Positions 34,932 to 45,890 of a stretch of 64,000 nucleotides of DNA are shown here, piece after piece. The notes under the pieces were generated by a model that was not told the origin of the DNA, ran no database searches, and saw only the letters and a program-made list of their open reading frames with translations. Position 1 is the stretch's first letter. Each line of letters opens with the position of its first letter. The position numbers and the translations under genes are program-made. The DNA comes from Fragum whitleyi (taxonomy: Eukaryota; Mollusca; Bivalvia; Cardiida; Cardiidae), in contig OX411544.1 in NCBI GenBank assembly GCA_948146395.1, positions 55,827,360 to 55,891,359 on the forward strand, given 5' to 3'.

Positions 34932-35444
34932 TTGTATGTCTCATTTCAGATTGCTTGTAATATATTCAGAACATTACCTCCTAACGACAACCCTGCATTT
35001 AAAAAACCCTATGATGTTGATTAAACTTCCCAACTGATGTGTACATCTCATTTCAGATTGCTTGTAATTATTATATTCAGAACATTACCTCCTAACTGTT
35101 GTGTACATTTTATTTCAGATTGCTTGTAATATATTCAGAACATTACCTCCTAACTGATGTATACATCTCATTTCAGATTGCTTGTAATATACTCAGAACA
35201 TTACCTCCTAACTGATGTGAACATTTCATTTCAGATTGCTTGTAATATATTCAGAACATTACCTCCTAACTGATGTGTACATATCATTTCAGATTGCTTG
35301 TAATATATTCAGAACATTACCTCCTAACTGATGTGTACATATCATTTCAGATTGCTTGTAATATATTCAGAACATTACCTCCTAACTGATGTGTACATTT
35401 CATTTCAGATTGCTTGTAATATATTCAGAACATTACCTCCTAAC
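34932..35444 (+). repeat. 58-bp minisatellite containing the exon-2 splice acceptor and first 12 codons
   Basis: Eight copies of the block [CATTTCAG + ATTGCTTGTAATATATTCAG...CCTCCTAAC] occur in direct orientation. The coding-like parts start at 34950, 35057, 35119, 35177, 35235, 35293, 35351 and 35409. Spacing is 107, 62, then exactly 58 nt five times. The last copy is the real exon. In copies 2-7 the fossil codons [12 protein letters not shown] are followed directly by a stop (TGA in copies 3-7; copy 2 also has a TTA insertion). Each unit carries CTAAC plus CTGAT, good branch-point matches, about 23 nt before the next AG. The real acceptor therefore takes its branch point from a duplicated piece of exon. 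Confidence 0.95.
34950..35024 (+). pseudogene. longer partial copy of exon 2 (pseudoexon) at the array's 5' end
   Basis: The first copy keeps the 12 conserved codons and then GAC AAC CC, as in the real exon. It diverges after that into PAFKKPYDVD and a TAA at 35022-35024. It lacks the acidic [15 protein letters not shown] block and has no evident donor. I read it as a degenerate duplicate of a larger part of exon 2 rather than an alternative exon. It has a full CATTTCAG acceptor. Confidence 0.6.
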
Positions 35445-35510
35445 GACAACCCAGAGTTTGACCCTGAAGAAGATGAACCCACTCTAGAAGCTTCATGGCC
35501 ACATTTACAG
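35409..35510 (+). CDS. PPP2R5E: PP2A B56 epsilon-like subunit, coding exon 2
   Basis: The exon is 102 nt, phase 0 at both ends, fragment residues 67-100. It reads [12 protein letters not shown], then the acidic segment [18 protein letters not shown] that is diagnostic of B56 proteins. I chose 35409 because only this acceptor leads through the whole conserved block to a GT donor (CAG/GTAACA at 35510). Seven near-identical upstream copies of the acceptor and first 12 codons all run into stops. Because the exon is symmetric, skipping it would keep frame but delete 34 conserved residues. The functional acceptor is embedded in a 58-bp tandem array. Confidence 0.95.
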
Positions 35511-36154
35511 GTAACAACAAACACAATTTACAAATCTTTTATATGCCCCTGCATCAATTAGATCTGGAGCATGTTATTTCATCGTCCTTATACTGTAATT
35601 CTGTCCATCCGTCTGTCTGCAAAACTTAACCATAACCTAAACATTGCTGATTTAAAGTCTGTTAAAGGTACAAGTCTCATGATTAAAATGATGATAGATC
35701 TCATCCCTGTGTGTATACTGATTCAAAGGTAATGGTCACCTAATAAGGATGAGGTCATCTATGAAGGTAAAAATTGTGGACAGAAATGCCAGGGTTGGGT
35801 TGGGAGGGGGCTTAAAATGTTCAATACTGTTTTACACACACATTTCATCTGGAGTTCTAAAGGACAAAGTATGAAACAAGTAAATCAGTATCTCTCAAAA
35901 CTATCTGATAGTCCTATGGCCCTCTTTGACACAATTTAGAAAAAGATTTGAAAAATGTTAAAAATGTTCTCACTATTCTATTCTATTTTGGAGTTGACTG
36001 AGAGTCTAAAGGACTTTAAGCTAAGACTGTCTAATACAGTGGTCTTGCGATAACTCGAACACACACGGGACCGACCAATTTTCCCGAGTCATCGCATGAT
36101 TCGAGTTAATGCCAGTAAGCAAAATTATCATATATGAAGACGTTTCACATTTTT

Positions 36155-36452
36155 ATGCCCCCGACAGGGAGGCATCATAAATTTGACTTGTCCGTCCGTC
36201 CGTCCGTCTGTCCGTCTGTCCGTCCGTCCGTCATTCCGTCCAAAAACTTTAACATTGGCCATAACTTCCTTATTACTTAACATATTCGCATCATACTTTA
36301 CCACAACATTCCTTGGTACATTACCTTTCTGTAGGCACATACTTTGGTGACCTTGACCCCTGGATGACCTTGACCTTCAACATAGATTGGCCATAATTTA
36401 AAATCAAAGCGGTGTCGGGGGCATTGTCATCTTACAGTGACAGCTCTTGTTT
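36155..36452. mobile_element. ATGCCCCCGA...AGCTCTTGTT element, longer copy
   Basis: It starts ATGCCCCCGACAGGGAGGCA, continues with a CCGTCCGTCTG tract, and ends GGTGTCGGGGGCATTGTCAT, TACAGTGACAGCTCTTGTT. The start ATGCCCCCGA is complementary to TCGGGGGCAT near the end. The CTCTTGTT terminus is shared with the AGCTCACC family, suggesting the same mobilising machinery. Confidence 0.7.
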
Positions 36453-36649
36453 AAGCCTACCTTTGCAGTTTGCCTTCAAAATATGCAGTACCTATGTAAA
36501 ATACTCCACGAGGAATAGTTTTAATAAATATATTGCTCTGCTTTAAAAAGATTTGTAAAATCGGGCGATTTAATTTGGTCAAATCATAAAGGTTTAATAG
36601 AGAAAAATCTACAAAAATCGATGAAGGCGTCGGCGTCAATGTTAGTAGT

Positions 36650-37020
36650 GTCTCAGGGTTTTAGTCTGATATCAAGAAAATGGGGTCCATAGGACTCCAC
36701 CATTGGGATATTACGGGTCCTTCATTCAGTTTGGGAGTCCCTGCTTTAGATAAAAACTACTTATTTTAGAGCAATGATATAGTTTTCCTGTGCCTTTAAA
36801 GCTATACCCTGTTAAACGGTTGAGAAACTGTTGGTTGCTTATTACTACTTGTCTCTAAACTTCAGGAAAGAATTGAAGACTGTTTCAAACAGTCTTCAAT
36901 TCTATTCTGATGTTAATCCCAAGAGGGTCCAAAGGACTCACATCAGATAGTTTTGAGGGTCCTGGATGCTTATTTGGGAGTCTCAGACTCGCAAAACCTG
37001 CGTCCCTTAAAACCCTGGTG
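36650..37020. mobile_element. miniature element with CAGGGTTTTA inverted ends
   Basis: CTCAGGGTTTTAG at about 36651 and TTAAAACCCTGG at about 37007 are complementary. The interior carries GGGTCC/GGACTC motifs as in 44599-45005. Confidence 0.5.
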
Positions 37021-37120
37021 TCTGTTCTCAATACATAGGCTATTGAAATGACACAATGTTAGATTTGGTAATTTTAACAAGATGCACTATAACAAGCTTA
37101 TTATTTCTTCCTTATAATAC

Positions 37121-38313
37121 TTTTTAGCTCCACTGGCTGAAAGCCACTGGGGCTATTGTCATGGCGTTGTGTCCGTCGTGCGTCCGTCCGTCCGTGCGTC
37201 CGTGCGTCCGGTCGTAAACTTTTTCTTTAAAAATCTTCTCCTCAGAAACTACTGGATGGATTTCAACCAAACTTCACAGGAATGATCCTTGGGTGACCCT
37301 CTTTCAAAGTTGTTCAAGAAATTTTGATCCAATGAAAAACATGGATTTAATGGGTGTGGCTAATTTCCAAATATGGTAGAAAGTGACTTTTCTCAGGTTC
37401 TAATTGATGGATACCAATAAAATTTTACATGACTGATCCTTGGGTGACCCTTTATCATTCTACCAAAAATTATTTTGATCAGATGAAAAATATGCATTTT
37501 ATGGGCGGAGGTCATTTCTCTATATGTTATATAGTGGAAACTTTGAAATTCATTTTCTCAGAAACTAACTGATAGATATCAACCAAATTTTACATGATTG
37601 ATCCTTGGATGACCCTTTATCAGTCTACCAAAAATTAAAGTGATCAAATGAAAAATATGTATTTTATGGGCGGAGGTCATTTCTCCATATATTATATAGT
37701 GGAAACTTTGAAAATCATTTTCTCATAAACTAACAGATAGATATCAACCACATTTTACATGAATGATCCTTGGGTGACCCTTTATCAGTCTACCAAAAAT
37801 CATTGTGATCGAATGAAAAATGTGTATTTTATGGGCGGAGGTCATTTCTTTCTATGTTATAAAGTGAAAACACTTTGAAAATCATTTTCTCAGAATGTAA
37901 GTGATGGATATCAACCAAATTTCACAGGAATGATCCTTGAGTGATTCTTTATCAGTCTATTTAAAATTTTTGTGCTCAAAGGAAAAAAATGTATTTTATG
38001 GGCGGAGGTCATTTCTTTCTATGTTATAAAGTGAAAACACTTTGAAAATCATTTTCTCAGAATGTAATCGATGGATATCAATCAAACTTCATTAGTATGA
38101 TCCTTGGGTGATCCATTATCATACAGCCAAAAATTATCGTGATCGGATGAAAATTATGTCTTTTATTGGTGGAGGTCAATTCTCTATTTGTTATAATAGT
38201 GGAAACTTTGAAATTCATTTAAACATAAATAGAACCCAAAATATCTAAAAAATCTAGTCAAAACTTTGATTTCAAGAATTTCAAGCCTGTGGAGCGACTC
38301 AAGCCATTCTAGT
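37121..38313. mobile_element. Helentron-like family 2 element, copy 6
   Basis: Full 5' end and about six core units of 165 bp. The 3' hairpin is shortened to AAGCCATTCTAG because the central CATGGCTT is missing. Confidence 0.75.
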
Positions 38314-39185
38314 TTAGCTAGAAGATAGGTGAGGTTGCAAGCAATTCCTTCTTTTCTCACAATGTTTTACTAAGAGCTAACTTCCTCTGTACCTAATATA
38401 ATTAAATTGCAAGGTTATTTCCTTAAATGGCATCTTTTAACAAAGAAAGAAGTTTACAAACTTTTATATTTTTTTCTGGAATTTATCAAAAAGTTTTGTT
38501 CAGCAGATAACAAAATTAAAAGTGAAGCGGAATTCAAGACAATTAAAAAAGACGCATTTTTCATTAGCCACGTTTTGGTACCGAACACTGTTGATTTGCG
38601 ACCGAAACATTGAAACTACAGCTGAAAAAAATGTTGTTATGATGTTTCGGTGGGCAATCGTCAATATATTTCATTATAAAGATGAATAATTTGCTGAATT
38701 ACTCACAAGGATGATAGGCTTTTTAAAAATAATAATGAACAATTATTCGAAAAAAATGTACATTTAAATTATGATTGTTTCAAAGTCTCTTAATTATTTT
38801 CTGATCATTAAATTCCCTTAATTACACCCTAAAATTGAATAAGTGTGGCATACAAAAAGGTGTAAAAAAAGTTGTCTGCCTCGGTGAGAAGGTTTTCTTT
38901 ACGATGGAATGAAATAACAAATACGCACATTAAGTTAATTTTGATGCAAAACAATAGATGTCAGATAGGTGCGAACCCCTTTGCTCGAGAGAATGCAGTA
39001 AAATTTCACTACGGGACTGAGATTGCTGTTCGAGCGATCGAGCAATCGCGCGTTCGAGTAAGTGCAGTAATAACCAACAAGAAGATAGAGAAAGACGCGT
39101 CGGGACCGGAAGGCGAGCTTGAGCTTTCGCATGAATTCGAGATTTCGCCCTCGCGAGGTAACGTGAGACCACTGTACTTTGTCTA
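38314..39185. other. intron with a CpG-rich island of unknown role (about 38960-39170)
   Basis: CTCGAGAGAATGCAG, GAGCGATCGAGCAATCGCG and GACGCGTCGGGACCGGAAGG stand out in an otherwise CpG-poor intron. Open frames run through it on both strands, which is expected of GC-rich DNA. It ends GCGAG/GTAACG, a possible donor. It might be an alternative promoter or first exon, or the remnant of an insertion. Confidence 0.35.
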
Positions 39186-39422
39186 CTTTTAACCCTGATA
39201 GCTCAGAATAATTATTTTGATCCCCAACAATGGCACACATGCTTTCCAATATTTGTCATAGATAATCATAAACCTGTTTGGGATAGCAGCTAGAGGCTAG
39301 GAAAGGACATAATAGTGGAACTGGTGTGAGGAATACAGGGAATCTATTGTTTGGTGCTCCAGCTGCCAGGTTATCTCTGAAAGATAAATAAAAGTGGTAT
39401 AAAACCCCATTCAAACAAACAA
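39186..39422 (+). mobile_element. common SINE, diverged copy
   Basis: ATTTTGATCCCCAACAATGG (B box) precedes GGGATAGCAGCTAGAGGC and the end CCCCATTCAAACAAAC. Confidence 0.65.
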
Positions 39423-39620
39423 ATCAGAATAGTTGTTGAAAATGTCAGGACCCTAAAAAAATACATATGAAAACAAACAATAAATCTATTGCACTGTGAA
39501 AGAATGCTTGTTGCTAAACTGTGGGATGTGGGAGAGTGGAAAAAAAAATGAATTTTAGCTAAGAATGAAAACTTGATAATTCATAAAAACTATTGGAGAT
39601 GCCATGTTAAGGTTATATAT

Positions 39621-39893
39621 AGAGGGGTCAGTGCAACACTTTTGTTTGTTTGAATGGGTTTTACGCCGCTTTCAACAATTTCGCAGTTATATCGCAACGG
39701 CTGGAGCACATAACAATGGATTCCTGGTATTTCATTCACCTGTACTACCATTACATCCTTTCCTAGCCTCCTGATTGGAAGTCTTATGCCTAACCAACTG
39801 TGCTATGGTGGCGGCCTCAGTGCAACACTATTGTAAGTGCCTATATATCTATAGGCACTTACAATAATGTTGTACTGATCCTTCAATATACCA
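39621..39893. repeat. foldback family 1 element interrupted by a SINE
   Basis: The left piece AGAGGGGTCAGTGCAACACT (39621-39640) and the remainder from 39817 form a copy of the palindromic family (AGTGCCTATATATCTATAGG centre). The SINE lies between a 13-bp duplication of the foldback's own sequence. Confidence 0.85.
39641..39816 (-). mobile_element. common SINE inserted in a foldback element
   Basis: Minus-strand SINE: it reads GTTTGTTTGAATGGG first and ends in GCACAGTTGGTTAGGC-type tRNA sequence (on the minus strand). The target duplication TCAGTGCAACACT lies at 39628-39640 and 39817-39829. Confidence 0.88.
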
Positions 39894-40344
39894 CCTAGCA
39901 AGTTTCGTCAGTGGCGTGAATCATGACAGTAATCTGGAGAATTAAGGTGTGTTAGGGTGTCAAGGTTCATATTGTGCTACTTCACAGTTCTCACTTCATG
40001 ATTTACTTGTGAAAAAAAAAATATATATATTATATGGTCACTGAAATTGAATAAGTTAGACAATAACCTGCATTTAGCCATAAGCACACAACCACAAGGT
40101 CTACTGATGTTTTGCTTTCATTATCTTGGGCTGTAAATCCTGGATTGTGTGGCATGTTGAGCAGCTAGTGGCTCAGATAAAATGTTGTGGTTTAGTTGGT
40201 GTGAAAAACAAGAGAAAACCATGGGTAGGTGCACCAGCCAAGTAATATAATGTTGAAAGTGTAGTCAAAACTCATACAAACATTCTTTAATATTTTGAAG
40301 TCCTAATTAAGCAATAGAAAAATTGTCATCGAGTCTTACCTCAT

Positions 40345-40757
40345 GCTAACCTCATGCTAACCCTTAATAAAAGATGACATTGTATGCCAATATTTCTTGG
40401 AAAAAAAATGTACATAATACTTTGTTTAACAAGATAAACAGGTGGTAAAGCTTAAGATCAAACTGTAATAATGTGCAGACTGATCATTGTCTTTACCTCC
40501 TGTCCCCTTTCCAAATATTTTGTCTCTCACTAAAGGGTTGATAATTGTAGACCTTTGTTAGATAGCAGCTGGAGGCTAGGAAAGGTTGTTATGGTAGTAC
40601 TGGTGAGAGAAATACAAGGAATCCATTGCTAGTTGTTCCAACTTCGGCAATAAAACTGAACGATTCTTGAAAGCAGCATAAAACCCCATTCAACCAACCA
40701 ACCAACTTTACCTCCTGTCAAAACAGGATAATCTGGGTTCAGCATAACAAGAGTTTA
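40345..40757. mobile_element. piggyBac-like miniature element interrupted by a SINE
   Basis: The recognisable half is ATGTGCAGACTGATC...TTTACCTCCTGTC, then GGGTTCAGCATAACAAGAG at 40734-40752. The 5' end is decayed. Confidence 0.65.
40505..40704 (+). mobile_element. common SINE, 5'-truncated, inserted in a TTAA element
   Basis: The target duplication CTTTACCTCCTGTC occurs at 40491-40504 and 40705-40718. The SINE lacks its tRNA-like head and ends in CCAACCAACCAA. Confidence 0.85.
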
Positions 40758-40813
40758 ACATTTACTACAGTAACAACACTTTTTAAATAATCTATCATTT
40801 CTCTGTATTTCAG

Positions 40814-40906
40814 ATTGTGTATGAATTTTTTCTTCGTTTTCTTGAATCTCCAGACTTTCAACCTAGCCATGCAAAAAAGTATATTGATCAAAAATTTGTT
40901 TTACAG
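40814..40906 (+). CDS. PPP2R5E: PP2A B56 epsilon-like subunit, coding exon 3
   Basis: This 93-nt, phase 0-0 exon covers fragment residues 101-131. It encodes [16 protein letters not shown] and [11 protein letters not shown], a strongly conserved B56 HEAT-repeat segment. The acceptor is TTTCAG and the donor is CAG/GTAAGT. An intron of about 5.3 kb separates it from exon 2. Confidence 0.95.
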
Positions 40907-41721
40907 GTAAGTGTTCCTCCACATAACTTAACTGACAGAATTCATCCAGGGGTACAGATGAGAGGGGGGTATTACCATTCTAAAATTTTTGTTTCTCAAT
41001 GAAATCCTATATTGTAGGTATTCATTTGAATCATCTGGACAAAACGATTCCAATGATTATCCACAATATAGGATTTGTGAAAATATTGTAGAAATATTCT
41101 AATTTGAATTCCAAAATACCCCCTCTATCTGTAGCTCTGTTTATCCTCTGTGACTCTACTGGGGCCTGTTTTACTAAACATCACAAGATCATTTTTTGCG
41201 TAAGTCAAAAATAAAAGTTGCTTCTACACAAGTAACTTAATATGGAATTCTTCCATGTATCATCTCATTGGAATTATCTTTCAAAGAGGATTACAATGAG
41301 ATATTGCAAGGCAGAATCTAACAATGAATGAAAACACCAGGTATGATTTGTGATTTTGACTAACGATTATTTTTTTCGTAAGAAGATTAGTAAAAGGGGC
41401 CCCTGGACATTTTAACCACATCGACTCAAATATCTTCACAAACACTAAGTGCAAAAAGCACTAGGAATCCACAGATAGGTTCTCCAGCAGCCACAAACAA
41501 ACAAAAGCTGTATTATATCTTACACTGTTCAAAGTGGTGCTTTACTCTATTCAAAAGAACAAAACTTTACTTTGCATTTCAGTTATAGTCTACTCTTTGA
41601 AAATTTAAGGTTCTGCTTTATTTCAGCCCTGAAAGGAAAACATACTTCTTATAAGAAACCAAGTTATTTTCCCTTTTTCAAAGAATTTCAATTTCAAGTG
41701 TTGACTATTTTGCTTAAGGTA

Positions 41722-41865
41722 GTGGACCTGTAAAAGTTTCTCAATGTTTTGGAAGTAATGTACTTTAACAGTTTTCTGAGGATTTCTAATGATTTCATTA
41801 GGTTGTTTAACATTGTGAAAGATTATGTGTTCCAAAATGTTGTGGAACTATAACAGGTCTATAAC
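41722..41865. repeat. foldback element, family 3, copy 1
   Basis: AGTGGACCTGTAAAAGTTTC at the left faces GTTGTGGAACTATAACAGGT at the right, with CTAATGATTTCATTAGG at the centre. Other copies: 43862-44015, 55712-55878, 58424-58806, 59043-59177, 60074-60232. Confidence 0.8.
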
Positions 41866-42277
41866 CTTAAAGATAATGCTGGTAAAAAGTGTTATATAGA
41901 TAAAGTTAGTCAAAGAAAACCCTATCTACCTCTTTCCAATGAACAACAAAGAAATCTAATTAACAGCTTGTCCTGGCTGTCATTGGATTTAATGATACTT
42001 TCTGGTCCTTAGAATTGAGTGTGTTAGCTAGAACCTACATGTCAATGCTTCTTAACTCTTTACTTCACAAACTATGATTGTAATACACTGAATGAAATAA
42101 GCCTTGAAAAACATTGTCAGAAAGGAAGAAAGGATAATGTAAGAAAAAATTATACTACAAGCTTGTAATTACAGCTTAAATTAAGCCATAGGTATGAGAT
42201 TTTAAAATTACATTGATGGTTGAAAGCAGTGTAAAACCCCATTTAAAAAGCAAAAGAATTACATTGACAATATGTTG

Positions 42278-42523
42278 CCATCATAGGGCAGTTAATAGCG
42301 CATCATACTGTCAATCCAGAGGTCCTGGCAGTACTCATTCTTTCCTACTATATGTCCACCACCAATGGTTTGATAATCATAGACCCATGTGGGATAGCAG
42401 CTAGGAAAAGATGTAATGGTGGTACTAATGTTAGAAATACCAGAAATCCATTGATAGGTGCATCAGCTATGATAAAGCTGAAAGATTATTAAAAGCCACG
42501 TAAAACCCCATTCAATCATTCAA
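42278..42523 (+). mobile_element. common SINE
   Basis: Head AGGGCAGTTAATAGCGCATC, then GATAGCAGCTAGG, GGTGCATCAGC and the end CCCCATTCAATCATTCAAT. Somewhat diverged from the copy at 52002. Confidence 0.7.
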
Positions 42524-42785
42524 TTGGACTTTATGTTCAGTTACAAATAAGACAAATGTGCAGCTGTGCAGATACTGCAAATATCCTTTTGAGAATTGAA
42601 ACCTTTTGCTGGGAGAAGACTTAAATTGATTTGTCAAGGCATAAAATACAAATTTCTTGAAATTTATGATTTAAAATCCTTTATAAGCCCATTGTCTTTA
42701 ACTTAAATAAAAAAAATAAAAAAAATGAAAAAAAAAAGATGTTTAGTTAAATACTAAGTGATTTGTCTTACACAAATACATTTGA

Positions 42786-43025
<240 letters not shown>

Positions 43026-43540
43026 TAAGTAAAGAGTGAAATACATGTATATTAATTCTGTAATTTTATCATTATATTTGTATGATCAACAAAAATATTT
43101 GTAACCTGGAATGCATTTAAAAGACTATCTTGTTATTAAATATTTAAAATGGGATAAAGAAAAAAAAGTTATCAAGTTGGGTTCAAAAAGTCTAAAAAAA
43201 CACACAGAAAGGAGAAATAATCATTCTTGAAAATCAGCTCAACCCAATCAACAATCGGTGCAGTCTGACATGGGTCAACACTTTTGGCAATATCAATATG
43301 ACCCTCATTAAATCATTAAATGGTAAAACTCATGGGTCCTTTTGCTTTCCTATTGAAAAAAATTACTCTCTACAATTTTAAAAATGCTGAGCACAGTAAG
43401 GGTAGTGGAAAGGCATTGGGCTGTAAATCCTGGAGTTGTTTAATTGAATCCCATTTCAGCCAACTTTCATCTGACAGTTGAGGAAAGTCAATATGACACA
43501 AGTCATTGTTTTCCACCAATGGTTGTATGACAAGTAGGAC

Positions 43541-43770
43541 CTTAACCCTTTGCTGTTTAATCCCTGCTTTTTACATGTCTGTGATTTTATGATTGAGAAA
43601 ACATTGTGAAAAAAGAAGAAATTGCTTCTGACAAGCAATTTCTTCTTTTTCCACACTATTTTCTACCCTACTGAATGATTATTTTTCAAATTAAATCCAC
43701 TTTAAATTTTCGTCTGCAAAACGTTTGAATTTGGACAGGTCCAAAATTTTGTAAAATAGAAAAAGGTTAA
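43541..43770. repeat. paralogous segment, 'empty' copy
   Basis: It runs from CCCTTTGCTGTTTAATCCCT through a GAAGAAATTGCTTCTGAC hairpin to TTTGGACAGGTCCAAAATTT. The same sequence at 46541-47175 contains two insertions that are absent here. Confidence 0.88.
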
Positions 43771-43861
43771 GTGGAATGAGCATCTGGTGGCTGGGATGAA
43801 ATTTTGTGGTTGCACTGGTCTGAAAAATCGCTTAAAACCATCACCAGCCTCTGCGATAACT

Positions 43862-44015
43862 GAAAATATCTTGGAAGTACCATAGTGCAGCAAAACTTCA
43901 GCAAGGGTAAAATGGACCATCATGATCTTTCACAATGTTAATCGAGGTTTCCTAATGAAATCATTTTGAAACCTCAGTTAACACTGTTAAAGATTATGAC
44001 CACCTAACTGTTGTG
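43862..44015. repeat. foldback element, family 3, copy 2
   Basis: Arms of the family with CACAATGTTAATCGAGGTTTCC and its complement (about 43929-43990) around CTAATGAAATCATTTTG. No coding content. Confidence 0.65.
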
Positions 44016-44437
44016 GATCTTTTGCGTGCCCACTTCCTTAAATAAAAGGGAGAGAACAGGTCTGATGATTTTTGCAAACACATTTAAGCATAAACACAGG
44101 TGAATCCTAAGAATTGAGAAGAATTTATCTAAGGTGCAAGAATTTGTTTCCTTATCAATCTTAAATACATTCTAAACACAAGTATGAAATAAAAACACCT
44201 ACAACAAATGGGCAAACTACCACTGCCATCCAACTTGTATGGCTTCAAAGTGGAACTGTGGCAAGTTGCCTCCATTTGATCTTGAAAATCATTAATGAAA
44301 CAACCTGATTATAACTTGGAGGACCCAACCAACCAAAATGTCAACAAATAATGATATTTTAGTTATTTTCTTAGGTAGACATTATTTCTTATTAACAAAC
44401 TGATTGTTTGCAATAATCGTATTTGTTTGCGTTTCAG

Positions 44438-44497
44438 ATTTATTTATGAAACAGAGTCCTTCAATGGAGTAGGTGAATTATTAGAGATTTTAGGCAG
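44438..44497 (+). CDS. PPP2R5E: PP2A B56 epsilon-like subunit, coding exon 5
   Basis: This 60-nt exon opens with the last base of split Arg175 and reads FIYETESFNGVGELLEILG (residues 176-194). It ends with two bases of Ser195. The segment matches the conserved YETE-NG-ELLEILGS helix pair of B56. Open frame continues past the donor, AG/GTATGT at 44498, and could be mistaken for coding, but homology stops exactly at the splice site. Confidence 0.94.
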
Positions 44498-44598
44498 GTA
44501 TGTATACAGATGTGGAAAACTGCTCATCCAACCCTTTAAATACATAAAATACTCGTCTTATTTAGATAAGCCAACAGGACAAAGATTTCTGACACTAA

Positions 44599-45005
44599 CA
44601 GGGTTTGACACCAACTATTGTTGGTAAGGAGTCCAATGGACCTAGTGAAATTAAGTAGTTCAAGCTTAAAATAGGGAGTCCAAATTTTCATATTTGGGAA
44701 GGACATTGTAGAAAAGAAGAAATTGCATATAACAAGCAATTTCTTCTTTTCTACATGCTTCTCTCAAATAATAGATGGTCTTCAATAAAGATGATAGTTT
44801 TTAAAAGCACAATTCAATGTTACCTAAAAAAAACTCTTGTTGTGAACTGAGCCAAAATATTGAACAGGCAAGATTTAAAGTTAAGTTGCTTGTGAATTAT
44901 TCTCCTATGACATAGGAAGTCCATTGGACTCCTGACATACAAAATAAAGAAGTCCCACCTCGAAAATAAGGAGTCTTTTCCCAGACTCTTTCTTGTCAAA
45001 CCCTG
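44599..45005. mobile_element. miniature element with CAGGGTTTGAC inverted ends
   Basis: CAGGGTTTGACA at 44599 matches the complement of TTGTCAAACCCTG at 45005. It contains an internal hairpin AGAAGAAATTGC...GCAATTTCTTCT (about 44715-44752). CAGGG ends suggest hAT ancestry; no clear target duplication is visible. Confidence 0.65.
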
Positions 45006-45781
45006 AAAAAATTAAGTTGATTAATTGGTTAAAGTGGAAAGGTAGAACACATTTTGGTAAAAGCAGAATGACTCATTGGAGGCAATTTCTCCTTTCAATA
45101 GTTGAACACAATCTTTGCCTTAAGGGGAAATTAGCATTCATTTGTCAGGCAAAAACGGACATTTTAGAAAAAAACATAAAATATGATCCTGTGCACAACA
45201 TTTTTAATATTTTTAACATTTGCACAAAACAAAGCCCCATGACTAGACTTTGCATCCACATGGTCTGGTCAGAGTTTTTGCACTCTGTAGATAGATAAGG
45301 TCTCATCACTGCTACAGGTGGTCAGTGAAAATTTTTAATTGCATTGTGTGGTTGTCTAAAAAGTTCAATGCCTGATTGTCACATACTCATGAACATTGTC
45401 AAAGTCACCCACATCTGCAAAACATATTTGAGAAAAAGATAGGCTTTAGCAAAGGTCAATCAGTGATGGTAATTTGAAATAAATATACATTTTATAAGGT
45501 GAACATTACCATTCTTATATCAGAAAATCTGAAAAGTGCAAGAACTTCTTTTCTTGGTAAGAATACTTATTCAAATAAGTTCATTTACACATTTTTGATG
45601 TAACTTTAGTGACAATTCATACTGAAAAGGAGTTTAGGGTTAGTTACAATGTATTCTCTACAGTATCAAATTAGACAAATAAGAAATCTGTTCATATTTC
45701 AAATCAAAACCACTCCTTTTTCTGGAAATCTTAGATCACAACATTCCAGTTGTTAAACTGATTTTGTTCTTATCTTTTCAG

Positions 45782-45890
45782 CATTATCAATGGTTTTGCA
45801 TTACCACTGAAGGGGGAGCATAAATTGTTTTTAATGAAGGTTTTAATCCCCTTGCACAAGGCAAAAAGCTTAAGTTTATATCATGCTCAG
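45782..45890 (+). CDS. PPP2R5E: PP2A B56 epsilon-like subunit, coding exon 6
   Basis: This 109-nt exon completes Ser195 and encodes residues 196-231, [18 protein letters not shown] then [18 protein letters not shown]. This is a near-textbook B56 HEAT segment. The acceptor is TTTTCAG and the donor is CAG/GTACGT. Confidence 0.95.

Noticed and set aside
34932..35444. Series of mutually exclusive tandem exons
   Set aside because: Copies 2-7 have only 12 codons before a stop and no plausible donor, so they are decoy acceptors rather than alternative exons.
38872..39249. Overlapping open frames of about 80-106 codons on both strands
   Set aside because: GC-rich DNA has few stops, and none of the translations resembles a known family. 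Kept only as a CpG-rich interval.
44427..44627. Continuation of the reading frame past coding exon 5
   Set aside because: B56 homology stops exactly at AG/GTATGT, and the next exon resumes the conserved sequence in phase; the extra codons are intron.
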